Below are positions 9,573-18,027 of a DNA stretch of 64,000 nucleotides, piece after piece. This DNA comes from an uncultured Eubacteriales bacterium (lineage in GTDB: Bacteria > Bacillota > Clostridia > Oscillospirales > Acutalibacteraceae): contig CAKSGV010000005.1 in NCBI GenBank assembly GCA_934454845.1, forward strand, positions 1 to 64,000, given 5' to 3'. The position numbers were made by a program, and so were the translations under genes. The notes beneath the pieces are model-generated. The model had not been told where the DNA came from, searched no databases, and saw nothing but the letters and a program-made list of their open reading frames with translations. Position 1 is the stretch's first letter. Each line of letters begins with the position of its first letter.

Positions 9573-10175
9573 TCAGCGTTCCTCCCGACTTTTCTGCCTT
9601 TTCTCTTTTTCCTGCGCCTTGATTTTAGCAAGTGCTTCCTTTGCCCAATCGGGCATACATTCGGGCTTGATTTCGCCAAGCACATCGTACCTTTCCCATC
9701 TGGCTTGTTCGCCTGTGGCAAGGCAAGTGCCGAACACTGCCCGACCTCTGCCGCCGATAGCTCCGTTTCCTCCGTCAGCCAACACAAGCTGATAGGCGGG
9801 GTGCTGATATTCATAGCGTTTCGGCTCGGAATTGATAACGACGACCTTGCCCACAATGTTACGCATACCGTCATCGTGGATACAATGCTCCTTTGTAAAC
9901 ACGGTCTTGTCAAAGGGAAATTTGGCAAGCTCCGCTTTGGTGCGGTCAATCTGCGACTGTACTCGGTCAACAAAAATCTGCATTGCTTCCAGATAATCGT
10001 CCGAAGCCACACCCTCTGTCGGCCACGCCGCTGACAGAGGGTTGTGGTAATCGCAGCAGCATACCATAAAGGGATACTGGTCTTTTTTGTCTACGCCGAA
10101 CACGACCTCTTTATCTCCGATATAGATGCTCTGGATAATCTCGTAATCACCGAGCTTTCTCTTTTCCTCACTCAT
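9573..10175 (-). CDS. ICE hypothetical protein, 200 aa
   Basis: Starts at MSEEKRKLGDYE, with AAAGGAGC six bases upstream; longer starts run into the preceding gene. The N-terminal part (GDYEIIQSIYIGDKEVVFG) resembles the N-terminus of the 89-aa neighbour at 10,304-10,573 (SGYEIIESHTIGSSELVIG), so the two share a small domain. The middle contains HPAYQLVLADGGNGAIGGRG and the C-terminus is a charged helix. The protein is cytoplasmic and has no recognised catalytic residues. It overlaps the end of the upstream zinc-ribbon gene by 8 bases, suggesting translational coupling. Confidence 0.75.
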   Translation of the reverse strand: MSEEKRKLGDYEIIQSIYIGDKEVVFGVDKKDQYPFMVCCCDYHNPLSAAWPTEGVASDDYLEAMQIFVDRVQSQIDRTKAELAKFPFDKTVFTKEHCIHDDGMRNIVGKVVVINSEPKRYEYQHPAYQLVLADGGNGAIGGRGRAVFGTCLATGEQARWERYDVLGEIKPECMPDWAKEALAKIKAQEKEKRQKSREER

Positions 10176-10320
10176 TCGGCTGCTCCTTTCGTTCTTTTTT
10201 CTCTTTCTGCTCATCTAAAATCTTTCGGATACAGACATCGCAGAAAATAACAGACCCGTCCTTATATCGGGGATAAGGACAGGTCTTGCAGTCATATACC
10301 TTTTTATCGCTCACGGTCAT
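10168..10320 (-). CDS. Small zinc-ribbon-like ICE protein, 50 aa
   Basis: Two cysteine pairs (CKTCPYP and CDVC), 15 residues apart, form a probable zinc ribbon, followed by a Lys/Glu tail. The start at 10,320 lacks a clear ribosome-binding site but overlaps the end of the upstream gene by 17 bases, so it may depend on translational coupling; GTG at 10,314 is an alternative. Cysteine spacing supports zinc binding; function unknown. Confidence 0.6.
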   Translation of the reverse strand: MTVSDKKVYDCKTCPYPRYKDGSVIFCDVCIRKILDEQKEKKERKEQPNE

Positions 10321-10573
10321 CACGGCTTTTCTGGCTTTTATCGGGCTGATTGTAGGGCATACGGCACTCCCGCCGATAGCGTTCATTCAGCTTCTTTCTT
10401 GCTTCGGACAACTGATTGCAGTAATATCCCCAGAAATAATCCAAGCCGTTTTTGCAGTACCAACACACATAGGGGTTGGGGGCTTCGGGGTTATGACCGA
10501 TGACAAGCTCACTACTCCCGATAGTATGGCTCTCTATGATTTCATAACCGCTGTTTATCCGTTTTTCCTCCAT
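10304..10573 (-). CDS. ICE hypothetical protein, 89 aa
   Basis: Starts MEEKRINSGYEIIESHTIG. GAGGTG lies 7 bases before this ATG; an ATG at 10,585 overlapping the previous stop is the alternative. The protein holds a CWYC pair and an aromatic patch (DYFWGYYC) and shares its N-terminal segment with the 200-aa protein at 9,573-10,175. No family is recognised. It sits in the same overlapping gene string. Confidence 0.65.
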   Translation of the reverse strand: MEEKRINSGYEIIESHTIGSSELVIGHNPEAPNPYVCWYCKNGLDYFWGYYCNQLSEARKKLNERYRRECRMPYNQPDKSQKSRDDRER

Positions 10574-10581
10574 TTTGCACC

Positions 10582-10884
10582 TCATTCCTTTGCGTATTTG
10601 CGATACGCTTTTTCGCCTGCGGCACGAAGCCGCCTTACACGGGCGTTTCCCATAAGCTCTGGATATTGCGCCTGTAATTTACGGCGTGTTCTGCCGACGC
10701 TCTCAAAGCTCGGCAATCCCAGATATTTATACTGAATCATTACCTCGGCAAATGACATAGCCCCTGTATCTTTCAGACAGCCGTTGCAGACTTTCAAATA
10801 AAGCAGCATATCGTCGTTTCGGGCTTCCTCGTCCTTTTGTAGAACAGCTCTGACCTTATCCTCAATGGTTTTGAGATTTCTCAT
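10582..10884 (-). CDS. ICE hypothetical protein, 100 aa
   Basis: A small basic helical protein with GGAGG 7 bases before its ATG. The C-terminal half (FESVGRTRRKLQAQYPELMG then RRLRAAGEKAYRKYAKE) is arginine-rich and looks like a nucleic-acid-binding helix-turn-helix, similar to small phage or ICE proteins with replication or packaging-accessory roles. That reading is inference. It is the first gene of the string that runs down to the helicase; the hairpin at 10,909-10,931 separates it from the adhesin module. Confidence 0.7.
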   Translation of the reverse strand: MRNLKTIEDKVRAVLQKDEEARNDDMLLYLKVCNGCLKDTGAMSFAEVMIQYKYLGLPSFESVGRTRRKLQAQYPELMGNARVRRLRAAGEKAYRKYAKE

Positions 10885-10908
10885 AGATTCACCTCCACAA
10901 ACAGCAAA

Positions 10909-10931
10909 GGGGCGGCATTTTCAGCCGCCCC
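10909..10931 (-). terminator. Hairpin between the 29-aa and 100-aa ICE genes
   Basis: A perfect 8-bp GC stem, GGGGCGGC / GCCGCCCC, with a 7-base loop. On the minus strand only TTT follows, so it is a weak terminator or a transcript-processing/attenuation hairpin limiting read-through from the adhesin module. Confidence 0.55.
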
Positions 10932-10939
10932 AACGCTTG

Positions 10940-11029
10940 TTACTTCTTTCTATTACGGATATTCAGCCATACCGCAGCGCCTACAATAAACACCACAAGC
11001 ACGATTGCAATAATGGTCTTTGCTTCCAT
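10940..11029 (-). CDS. 29-aa single-span membrane microprotein
   Basis: Reads MEAKTIIAIVLVVFIVGAAV then WLNIRNRKK and stop: one hydrophobic helix with a basic C-terminus, predicted to sit in the membrane with the basic tail in the cytoplasm. AAGGAGG lies exactly 8 bases before the ATG, inside the last codons of the adhesin gene, whose stop is 3 bp upstream, so the two are translated from one message. It is below normal annotation cut-offs. Function unknown; a partner for adhesin export or the ICE membrane complex is possible. Confidence 0.7.
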   Translation of the reverse strand: MEAKTIIAIVLVVFIVGAAVWLNIRNRKK

Positions 11030-11032
11030 AAA

Positions 11033-14000
11033 TCAGTCCTCCTTTTTCTTTTTCTTAAAGCCTACAAAGCCAAGAACGCCTGCACCAAGAACAGAAGCAG
11101 CCGCAAGGCTTACCCACAAGGCAAGATTAAAATCATCGCCCGTTTTCGGGGTGTCACGAAGCTCGTTGTGCATCTCAACGATAGTGGTAGCACCGACCTT
11201 GACCGTAGCCTGCTTGTCGGCGGGCAGGATATATCCTGCGGAAACGCTGTCATTTACCTCGGATACGGTGTATTCGCCAATTCGCAGACCCTCAATATAA
11301 ATCTCGCCGTTTTTGTCGGTCTTAAAGGTCTGGTCATAGCCGTCAGCTCCCGTTACACGGAATGAGAAGCCCTCAATCTTACCGTCGGAAGAAGTCTTTA
11401 CGATTTTAAGAGAGCCTTTCTGCGCCGCATTGACAAAGCCCACGCCTGCCTCGTTTTCAACGATATAGGTCTTGCCGTTTTCCTCGATGGACACGGAATA
11501 CACATTCTCGTCAAGCACAAAGCCTGTCGGCGCAGTTTTCTCACGGACAAGGTATTTTCCGTAGCGAAGCTCCTTCATCTGATAAACGCCGCCGTCAAGC
11601 TCGGTCATTGTTCCGAGCAGTTTATCGTCGTTATCCAGCTTGCCGTCACCGTTGGTATCGGCATAGACCTCAAACTCTGCACCTGTGAGCTTGTTATCGG
11701 GGTAGTCCTTATCGACCTTAGTCAATTCGATATTGCCCTTAATGAAGTTGTTGACAAGCTCGATTTCCACGACCTCATCAACCGCACCGATTGCGACCGT
11801 GATTTCTTCCTCGGAGAGTACAAAACCTGTCGGGCTTTCGATTTCACGGATTACCCAAGTTCCATACGGCACTTTTTCAAAAGAAAAGCTACCGTCAGCA
11901 GCCGTAACGGTAGTCTGGATAGCGTTTTCTGTTGTGAATTTCTCTGTGCCTGTCTTGAAAATGCCGATAACCGCACCGCCGAGAGCGTTTCCGTCCTCAT
12001 CGGATTTCTTACCGCTTACAGAGCCGTAAATGATGTCATTCTCAATGGCTTCGCCGCCGTTGGCTGTGATGTGGACGATAGCCGTTTCCTGTCCCGCATA
12101 CTCGAAAGTGACGGGATATTTCTGCCCGTTCAAGGTATATGCAGAATTGGTCGCAAGCTCTTTTACATAGTAGCTTCCGATAGGCAGGTCGGTTTTGACC
12201 TTACCGCCTCCATTCCCGTCAAGAGAGATAATCTCAATCAGACCGTCGGCGGGGATAACCGTGCTGTCTGCCGCCGTCAGTTCCTTTTCCGCATACAAGC
12301 CAAAGGTTACATCAAAAATTTCGCCGTTCTTACCGATGCCGTAGGCTTCGTCCGCCATAAGGCGCTTGATAAGGTCAATTTCTACACGCTGCCTTTCGTT
12401 ATAGAAAGAAGTGGCGGTTTCGGTAACAGCGACATTCTGACCCGCATATACAAGCTCAACGGCGTGAATTTCCTCGTTCAACACCATTCCAAACGGAGCT
12501 GTGATTTCCTTGACCTCGTATTTGCCGAGATAGAGTTCCTTGCTTACCGCCGTACCGTCTGCGCCTGTGGTAACGGTATCGACAACCTCGCCCTTAGAAG
12601 CTCTGAGCGTACCGTCCAGAGTATAAATATCCTCGGCGGCGGTAATCTCATAGACTGCGTTCTCAAGCCCAGACACCGTATAGACGGGCTGATACAAGCC
12701 GTCTGCTTCATTGACGGAGCTGAACACTTCGCCCGATTTGGATACGGTAATCGTGCCTTTCTGTGCCATATTGGAACGTACTACCTCAATGACGGTAATG
12801 CCGCTGTCAATCTCGGAGTTCTCCTGCATCACATCAAAATAGACAGGCTCGGAGTTTAGCACATAGCCATACGGCGCTTGTACCTCAACCAAAGAATAGC
12901 CCTTGCCGTATTCCAAGGTCTGCGGCGTAATAAGCTCACCATCGGCTGTGGTATAAAAGGTATCAATGGTCGTCACTTCGGGATAGGTGAAGGTCATCGT
13001 GACAAGGTTTCCGTTCGGGTCGTAAATCAGGAAGCCTGCGCCTGCATACGGAATGGTGTTGCCCGTTTCCGCATCTTTCTTCACGACCTTGATATAGCTT
13101 TCAAAGTTTGCGTTGTTGATAAGGTAGCAGTAGGTCTGACCGTCCTTGCTGATAAACACATCAAAGGGCTTCATCAGCTCACGCCCCTCCCAACCAGAGG
13201 TCTGGCGGACGGTGTAGATACCGTAAGGCATATCCTTTGTCTGGGCAAAGCCGTTTTCATCACAAGTGAGAATATCTCGTTCGGTTTCCTTTGCGGCATC
13301 AAAGCTGCCTGCCGCCTTGCAGAACACTTCAAATGTTGCACCTGTTTCGGGCGTTTCAATCTGCGTTTCGCCGTTGTCAGTATGCTTGATAATGGCGATA
13401 TTGCCCTTGATGACCTGCTCGGTCACATCATTTGCGGTAGAATTAAACTCCACGGTGTAAAGCTCTGGCTCTGCGCCGACCTTGTGGATTGTTCTGTCAA
13501 GCAAATAGCCCTCAGACGGGCTGATTTCTCGGACAGTCCAATCGTTGCCGCATACATAATACTTCGTTGTAAACTGACCGTTTTTATCTGTCGTGTAGGT
13601 GTCAATGAGTTCTTCGCCCTTATAAATGCCGTAGACCGCACCCGCAAGAGAAGCGTCGCCCTGCGCCGTACCCATTTCTGTATCTGATTTCGTTACGGTC
13701 ACATTGAATTTTTTGAGAATGTTTGTAAAGCTGCGGCTCGTTACCTTTTCCCATTCGATAGACGCTGTCTGGGAAGCGGGAATGACATAGCGCACCGCCG
13801 TGTCAATTTCCTCTACGGTGTAAGGGGCAGCGCCGCTGATAAGCACATTTTCAAATCTTGCAACACCGTTTGCATCGGTCACGGCGTATTCATCAACGGG
13901 CAGCCCGCTTAAAGATGTGCCGTAAAGATGGAATTTCACGCCCTCCACCAGATTGTCCTCGGAGCTTTTGATAATCTCCAGACTGCCACGCTTCAGCGTA

Positions 14001-15229
14001 TTGCTGAAAGTCACGGTAGAGGTGTGACCGCTTACGATAGTAATTCTCTGAACGCTCTGCGGCTCATATCGGTCAATCGGCTGTTCTGTGACGGTGTAGA
14101 CCCCCGGCATCAAAGAAATATCTACCGTGCCGTCTGCTTTGGTCACGACGGTTTGATTTACACCGTTGCCAGAAATATTGAATTTGATGCCAGATACAAC
14201 ACCATCCTCCGAGGTCTTTTTGATAAGACCTGTTCCGTAGGTTTCGGTATCAATCTTAAAATAGAAATATACAGGGTCGGAAGCTCCCGAAACCATTGTT
14301 TGCTTGCCTACGCAGCCCCAGATAAGCATCTCGTCGCAATCCAGATTGACGGCTTTCTGTGCGGATACCGTAATTGGCGAGGTAATCATATTGTCGCTTG
14401 TAAAGGTGTACTGATTTCCGCTTCTGGACACCTTAATGCCGCTTGCCGAAAGGCTTAAATTAGCGAGGGTGTTGTTTGTGTCGGTAAGGGTCAAGCTGTA
14501 ATTCTGCCTGTCGGGATTATACTTGAGCGTATAGGTGTCTGCCTTGTTCTGATTTCTTGCGGCAAAGCTCGGAATGGTATAGTGGTTTGCCATCTGCGAC
14601 AAAATCCAGTCGTAACACTTCTCAGCAGGTCTGCTCTTTAGGGAATAGCGGTAAGTGTCCGCATCAATGCCGTTTGCACTGTGCAGGTCGGACGGGCTTG
14701 TGCGGAGCTGCTGCTGATATTCCCAGATAATCGTTTGAGTCGCAAACGCATAATCATCTGTGTTCGTGCCAGTAACAGGCGAGGATTTTCCCTCGTGCCA
14801 ACCGTACATCAGAGCCATCATTACGCCGAACTGTGCTTCGGTAGGCAGCTTGCGGAAATAGGAGCTGTTTTTGCCGTTCTGGGATACATAGCTGTTTCCC
14901 GTATTAAAGTCAATGCCAGACTCTACGCAGTAAACTTGGTGCGTTCCGCTGCTGTCGGTCATAAGGTATTTGCGCTTGGCGTTGCCTGCGCTGATTGTTC
15001 TTACAGAGGTGTTGCCGTCGCTGTCGTACACGATGAACGAATAAGAGGATTTGCTGCGATAGTATCCTCCGTCAGAGCCGACATAGTAGTCCCCGAATGA
15101 GGAAGTGCAGCTAACGCCTTCCTCGCTCGTCCACGCAAAGGCAGACATCGGCAATGCCATAACCGCCATAACAAGGCAGAGGATAGCCGCCAGAAGCCTC
15201 CTTCCGTTCTTCTTAAACTTTGTTTTCAT
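11033..15229 (-). CDS. Sortase-anchored adhesin with thioester domain and about ten CnaB-like domains, 1,398 aa
   Basis: A cell-wall surface protein carried by the ICE. It has a basic signal peptide ending SAFA (residues 1-32). A TQXA-type thioester domain follows, with Cys101 in VYCVESG and the partner motif ATQTIIWE (164-165 TQ); such domains bind host surfaces covalently. Then come about ten CnaB/SpaA isopeptide-type beta domains (typical ends VREKTAPTGFVL, VEVQAPYGYVL, KEITAPFGMVL). One of them carries a calcium-loop-like DTNGDGKLDNDD. The end is TPKTGDD, a hydrophobic helix and KKKKKED, a sortase signal. No sortase is in the window. The role of attaching or stabilising mating pairs, or of host adhesion, is inferred. 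The ribosome-binding site AAAGGA is weak and about 13 bases away. Confidence 0.92.
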   Translation of the reverse strand: MKTKFKKNGRRLLAAILCLVMAVMALPMSAFAWTSEEGVSCTSSFGDYYVGSDGGYYRSKSSYSFIVYDSDGNTSVRTISAGNAKRKYLMTDSSGTHQVYCVESGIDFNTGNSYVSQNGKNSSYFRKLPTEAQFGVMMALMYGWHEGKSSPVTGTNTDDYAFATQTIIWEYQQQLRTSPSDLHSANGIDADTYRYSLKSRPAEKCYDWILSQMANHYTIPSFAARNQNKADTYTLKYNPDRQNYSLTLTDTNNTLANLSLSASGIKVSRSGNQYTFTSDNMITSPITVSAQKAVNLDCDEMLIWGCVGKQTMVSGASDPVYFYFKIDTETYGTGLIKKTSEDGVVSGIKFNISGNGVNQTVVTKADGTVDISLMPGVYTVTEQPIDRYEPQSVQRITIVSGHTSTVTFSNTLKRGSLEIIKSSEDNLVEGVKFHLYGTSLSGLPVDEYAVTDANGVARFENVLISGAAPYTVEEIDTAVRYVIPASQTASIEWEKVTSRSFTNILKKFNVTVTKSDTEMGTAQGDASLAGAVYGIYKGEELIDTYTTDKNGQFTTKYYVCGNDWTVREISPSEGYLLDRTIHKVGAEPELYTVEFNSTANDVTEQVIKGNIAIIKHTDNGETQIETPETGATFEVFCKAAGSFDAAKETERDILTCDENGFAQTKDMPYGIYTVRQTSGWEGRELMKPFDVFISKDGQTYCYLINNANFESYIKVVKKDAETGNTIPYAGAGFLIYDPNGNLVTMTFTYPEVTTIDTFYTTADGELITPQTLEYGKGYSLVEVQAPYGYVLNSEPVYFDVMQENSEIDSGITVIEVVRSNMAQKGTITVSKSGEVFSSVNEADGLYQPVYTVSGLENAVYEITAAEDIYTLDGTLRASKGEVVDTVTTGADGTAVSKELYLGKYEVKEITAPFGMVLNEEIHAVELVYAGQNVAVTETATSFYNERQRVEIDLIKRLMADEAYGIGKNGEIFDVTFGLYAEKELTAADSTVIPADGLIEIISLDGNGGGKVKTDLPIGSYYVKELATNSAYTLNGQKYPVTFEYAGQETAIVHITANGGEAIENDIIYGSVSGKKSDEDGNALGGAVIGIFKTGTEKFTTENAIQTTVTAADGSFSFEKVPYGTWVIREIESPTGFVLSEEEITVAIGAVDEVVEIELVNNFIKGNIELTKVDKDYPDNKLTGAEFEVYADTNGDGKLDNDDKLLGTMTELDGGVYQMKELRYGKYLVREKTAPTGFVLDENVYSVSIEENGKTYIVENEAGVGFVNAAQKGSLKIVKTSSDGKIEGFSFRVTGADGYDQTFKTDKNGEIYIEGLRIGEYTVSEVNDSVSAGYILPADKQATVKVGATTIVEMHNELRDTPKTGDDFNLALWVSLAAASVLGAGVLGFVGFKKKKKED

Positions 15230-15263
15230 AGACTGTTAAACCGTCCTTTCTTGATTTTGGGTA

Positions 15264-15295
15264 TAAAAAATCCCCCTGTTTTTGAAACAGAGGGA
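15264..15295 (-). terminator. Rho-independent terminator after the ICE lipoprotein gene
   Basis: On the minus strand TCCCTCTGTTT pairs with AAACAGGGGGA (one G-T pair) and is followed by TTTTTT. It lies between the lipoprotein stop (15,312) and the adhesin start (15,229), so the adhesin probably has its own promoter or relies on read-through. Confidence 0.8.
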
Positions 15296-15311
15296 TAAGC
15301 CTTGCTGCCGC

Positions 15312-15986
15312 TTATGCAAAAAGGAAGTAAACCAGATATTCACCGTTTCCTTTTGCTTCGCAGCAGATATTAAAATCTGAGATTTCATCAATTCCGTATG
15401 CGCTGAGATTTTCAGCGGTATGAAACTTGATATAGCTTTCAAGGCTCTGCTTTAAGGCTTCGCCTTGATTGCTCCGTGACGCCGTTACGGGATTCCACCA
15501 GCTTGCGTTGCTCGGAGTGAGAGAGGTATCCAAACGAAGCCCCATTGACTGACCAATACTGATACAATCCGCCTTTATCGCTTCCATATCGAACTCAAAA
15601 TCATAGGCTGTCTTTGCATTTTCGGAAGCGGCTTGTGTCGGTGTTTCCACAGTCGGCGGATTATTATTTTCCGTAGTGGGTTTTGTTGCAGGTGCTTCTG
15701 CTTCACTCCGCTTGACAGGCTCGGTTTGTTTTACCGTTTCGCTCTGAACAGGCTTACACTCCGTTACCTCTGCGGCAGTTTCAAGCGCCGCACTCGTTTC
15801 TGGAGCTTTGCTCTCATTACTTTCCGAGGAATAAATGCCCTTGGTGCTTTCGGCTTCGGCAGCAGCTTCGGTTTCCGTCACAAGCTCGCTTTCATCATTT
15901 CGTGTGGGGGCTGTTGAAACATCGGAGCAGCCGCCAAGCAGCATTATCAGCACAAGAAGCGCTGCAAACATTGATTTTCTCATCAT
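15312..15986 (-). CDS. Predicted lipoprotein of the ICE, 224 aa
   Basis: N-terminal signal with lipobox LLGGC (Cys20), then about 95 residues of Glu/Ala/Thr/Ser/Pro-rich linker, then a compact domain of about 100 residues (from YDFEFDMEAIKADCISIGQ to the end at EYLVYFLFA). It is predicted to be tethered outside the membrane, with the linker reaching into the wall. GGAGG lies 5 bases before the ATG at 15,986 and 8 before the one at 15,983, so either may start. Similar lipoproteins occur between parB and the adhesin in related elements (from memory). A role in surface exclusion or mating-pair biology is possible but not shown. Confidence 0.8.
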   Translation of the reverse strand: MMRKSMFAALLVLIMLLGGCSDVSTAPTRNDESELVTETEAAAEAESTKGIYSSESNESKAPETSAALETAAEVTECKPVQSETVKQTEPVKRSEAEAPATKPTTENNNPPTVETPTQAASENAKTAYDFEFDMEAIKADCISIGQSMGLRLDTSLTPSNASWWNPVTASRSNQGEALKQSLESYIKFHTAENLSAYGIDEISDFNICCEAKGNGEYLVYFLFA

Positions 15987-16178
15987 ATCGACCTCCTTTA
16001 CGGCTTCATTATACGAAAAAAAGCCGATGTCCTCAAAGGTACAAACCGATTTGCGAGATATTGCAGATATTCTTTTCTCGGATAGTCTTGGCAGTAGTTA
16101 GGGGGTGAGGTGTGGAGAGGGGGAAGCGCAAAATGCGGCTATCCACGCAAACAGGCAGACCTTGCCTTCGGTGTGCGG

Positions 16179-17123
16179 CTATCTTTCGTGCGCTTTGTTC
16201 CGTTGCAGGTGTCGGTTGTAAAACTCCAACGCCTTGACAACAAAATCCGTTTCCTGTCCTTTGGGAACGGTTTTCGGAATGAGCTTGGTTATCCGTTCAT
16301 CACGGAAAGCGGGCTTTTCCTTTTGGTTTGGCTTTTCTTCCTCCATAATGGATTGGATAACCTCGTCCGTCAGTTTTCCGTCTTGGTTAAACTTCTTCAT
16401 TTTGATAGCCTGCGCCAATGAGGGAGTAGCGTCGTTATAGCTCATCGCTTCAAGCAAGGTGTATTGCTGTTCCTCGGCAAGATAGGAAATCTCCACCGCA
16501 GGACGGAAAGCAATTTGTTTTTCATCTACCATCTGGAGAATTTCGGGTACAAGCTCGGTCAAGCGGATAAAACGACGGATTTGGTCTTGGCTTTCGCCTA
16601 CAATATCGCCCAATTTCTCACGGGAAGTTCTATTGTCCGACTTCTGTGCCAATGGCACAGAAGTTAAATCTGAACGCTGTCCCTGTCTGTTCATCGCTTC
16701 AAGACGCATTTTGTAGGCAAAGGCTTTTTCACTCGGCATAATAACAGACCTTTGCAGATTGCTTTCCACCATAATGATAATGGCTTCATCACGGGTAAGG
16801 TTTTTGACCTCGCATTTGAGGGTTTCAAGCCCCGCAAGCTCACAAGCCTTTTTTCGTCTGTGACCGCTGATAAGCTCATACCGCCCGTCCTCTTTCAAGC
16901 GCACGGTAGCAGGGGTCATTACGCCGTTGCGCTTCACACTCTCGACAAGCTGTTCCATATCCTCGTCCATTAAAACCTTGAACGGATGGTCTGGAAACTC
17001 GTCAATCTCCGACAGGGGAATATCCCGTATCTTGCTTAAAGCTGCTTCCGCACGGCTTTCGTCCGTCTGGAACAGGTCATCGTAAGCGGTCAGCTCGATT
17101 TTGGTTTCTCTGTTTCTCGCCAA
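16179..17123 (-). CDS. parB: ParB-family partition / nucleoid-occlusion-like protein, 314 aa
   Basis: A DNA-binding partner of ParA for stable inheritance of the element. The ParB N-terminal domain shows IPLSEIDEFPDHPFKV, the ELISGHRRKKACELAG box and the ESNLQR box; a helix-turn-helix region follows (SREKLGDIVGESQDQIRRFI). The reading frame can be extended upstream to 17,279, but TTG at 17,123 is preceded by AAAGGAGG at 9 bases and gives the normal N-terminus, so it is chosen. It overlaps the end of parA by 47 bases, indicating one operon. No classical chromosomal parS (TGTTTCACGTGAAACA type) was seen in the element, so its binding site is unknown. Confidence 0.92.
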   Translation of the reverse strand: MARNRETKIELTAYDDLFQTDESRAEAALSKIRDIPLSEIDEFPDHPFKVLMDEDMEQLVESVKRNGVMTPATVRLKEDGRYELISGHRRKKACELAGLETLKCEVKNLTRDEAIIIMVESNLQRSVIMPSEKAFAYKMRLEAMNRQGQRSDLTSVPLAQKSDNRTSREKLGDIVGESQDQIRRFIRLTELVPEILQMVDEKQIAFRPAVEISYLAEEQQYTLLEAMSYNDATPSLAQAIKMKKFNQDGKLTDEVIQSIMEEEKPNQKEKPAFRDERITKLIPKTVPKGQETDFVVKALEFYNRHLQRNKAHER

Positions 17124-17904
17124 GCTCTGCCACCTCCTTTGAGAACTGTTCATACGCTGCGGCAACCTTGCCGCCCTTGTCGTAGGCGAAAATACTTTTA
17201 CCCTCTGCGGTTGCTTCCACCGCACGGATAGAATGAGGTATCTCGGTATCAAACACCTTAATTTTCTGACCGTAGGCACTCTTGACCGTTGCCGTGATTT
17301 CTTTTGAAATGTTGGTACGGGGCATAACCATTGTCATTAAGATACCGTCAATTCTGAGTTTGGGATTGATTTGCCGCTTGACCATTGACACGGAGCGAAG
17401 CAACAGCTCTAAGCCTTTTGCAGAAAGGTAGTGGGGCTGCGTTGGGATAACCACACTGTCAGCCGCCGCCAGTGCGTTAATGGTTATCATACCTAAGCTC
17501 GGCATACAGTCGATAAGCACATAATCGTAGTTTTTCTTAACCTCATTCACATAGATTTTCAGAACACGTTCACGGCTCATCGCATTGATTAGCCTTACCT
17601 CAAAGCCCGATAACTCAATGTTTGACGGGAGCAGGTCAACACCCTCGCTGTGGGATAAAATCCCTTGCGAAACATCAAAAGATTTATCGTCTATGATGTT
17701 CTGCATTATTGTGGAGAGCGTAATGGGTAAATCGTCTGGTCGGCTGTATCCCAGAGCCATTGTGAGATTTGCCTGTGCATCGGCATCAATCAACAGCACT
17801 CTTTTTCCTTGCTTCGCCAGACCCACACCCAGATTGACCGCCGTTGTGGTCTTGCCAACACCGCCTTTCTGGTTGGTCAGAGCAATCACTTTGCAATTTG
17901 ACAT
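17077..17904 (-). CDS. parA: ParA-family partition ATPase, 275 aa
   Basis: A Walker-type ATPase that moves or positions element DNA together with ParB. The deviant Walker A KGGVGKTT is near residue 12; other signatures are LLIDADAQANLT, the Walker B-like VLIDCMPSLG and IPTQPHYLSAKGL. The start MSNCKVIALTNQKGG at 17,904 follows AAGGAGAA at 8 bases; the upstream extension to 18,015 reads through the hairpins and is not credible. Tn1549-family elements regularly carry this pair. A structured leader with a terminator (17,927-18,012) lies between this gene and the upstream 59-aa gene. Confidence 0.94.
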   Translation of the reverse strand: MSNCKVIALTNQKGGVGKTTTAVNLGVGLAKQGKRVLLIDADAQANLTMALGYSRPDDLPITLSTIMQNIIDDKSFDVSQGILSHSEGVDLLPSNIELSGFEVRLINAMSRERVLKIYVNEVKKNYDYVLIDCMPSLGMITINALAAADSVVIPTQPHYLSAKGLELLLRSVSMVKRQINPKLRIDGILMTMVMPRTNISKEITATVKSAYGQKIKVFDTEIPHSIRAVEATAEGKSIFAYDKGGKVAAAYEQFSKEVAELGEKQRNQNRADRLR

Positions 17905-17926
17905 AGCTGCGTTCTCCTTTCGCATA

Positions 17927-17961
17927 GATTTAGCCGCTTTGTCAGGGCGGCTATGTAAATC
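17927..17961 (-). promoter_or_regulatory. Leader hairpin upstream of parA
   Basis: In the minus-strand RNA, GATTT-acat-AGCCGC pairs with GCGGCT-AAATC around a 9-base loop, ending just before the parA ribosome-binding site. Its AGCCGC/GCGGCT arms are identical to the base of the adjacent terminator (17,979-18,012), so the two hairpins could exchange arms. Confidence 0.55.
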
Positions 17962-17974
17962 GTACAGAGAACGC

Positions 17975-18012
17975 AAAAAGCCGCTTACTCTTATGGAAAA
18001 GAATAAGCGGCT
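17975..18012 (-). terminator. Terminator between the 59-aa gene and parA
   Basis: A 14-bp stem, AGCCGCTTATTCTT with AAGAGTAAGCGGCT (one mismatch), and a 6-base loop, followed on the minus strand by TTTTTG. It lies 16 bp after the stop of the upstream 59-aa gene. Confidence 0.8.
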
Positions 18013-18027
18013 CATACTTGAATTGCC

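Noticed and set aside
15987..16178. Possible parS or regulatory site between parB and the lipoprotein gene
   Set aside because: No clear palindrome or repeat was found in this 192-bp gap; it is G-rich but shows nothing I can support.
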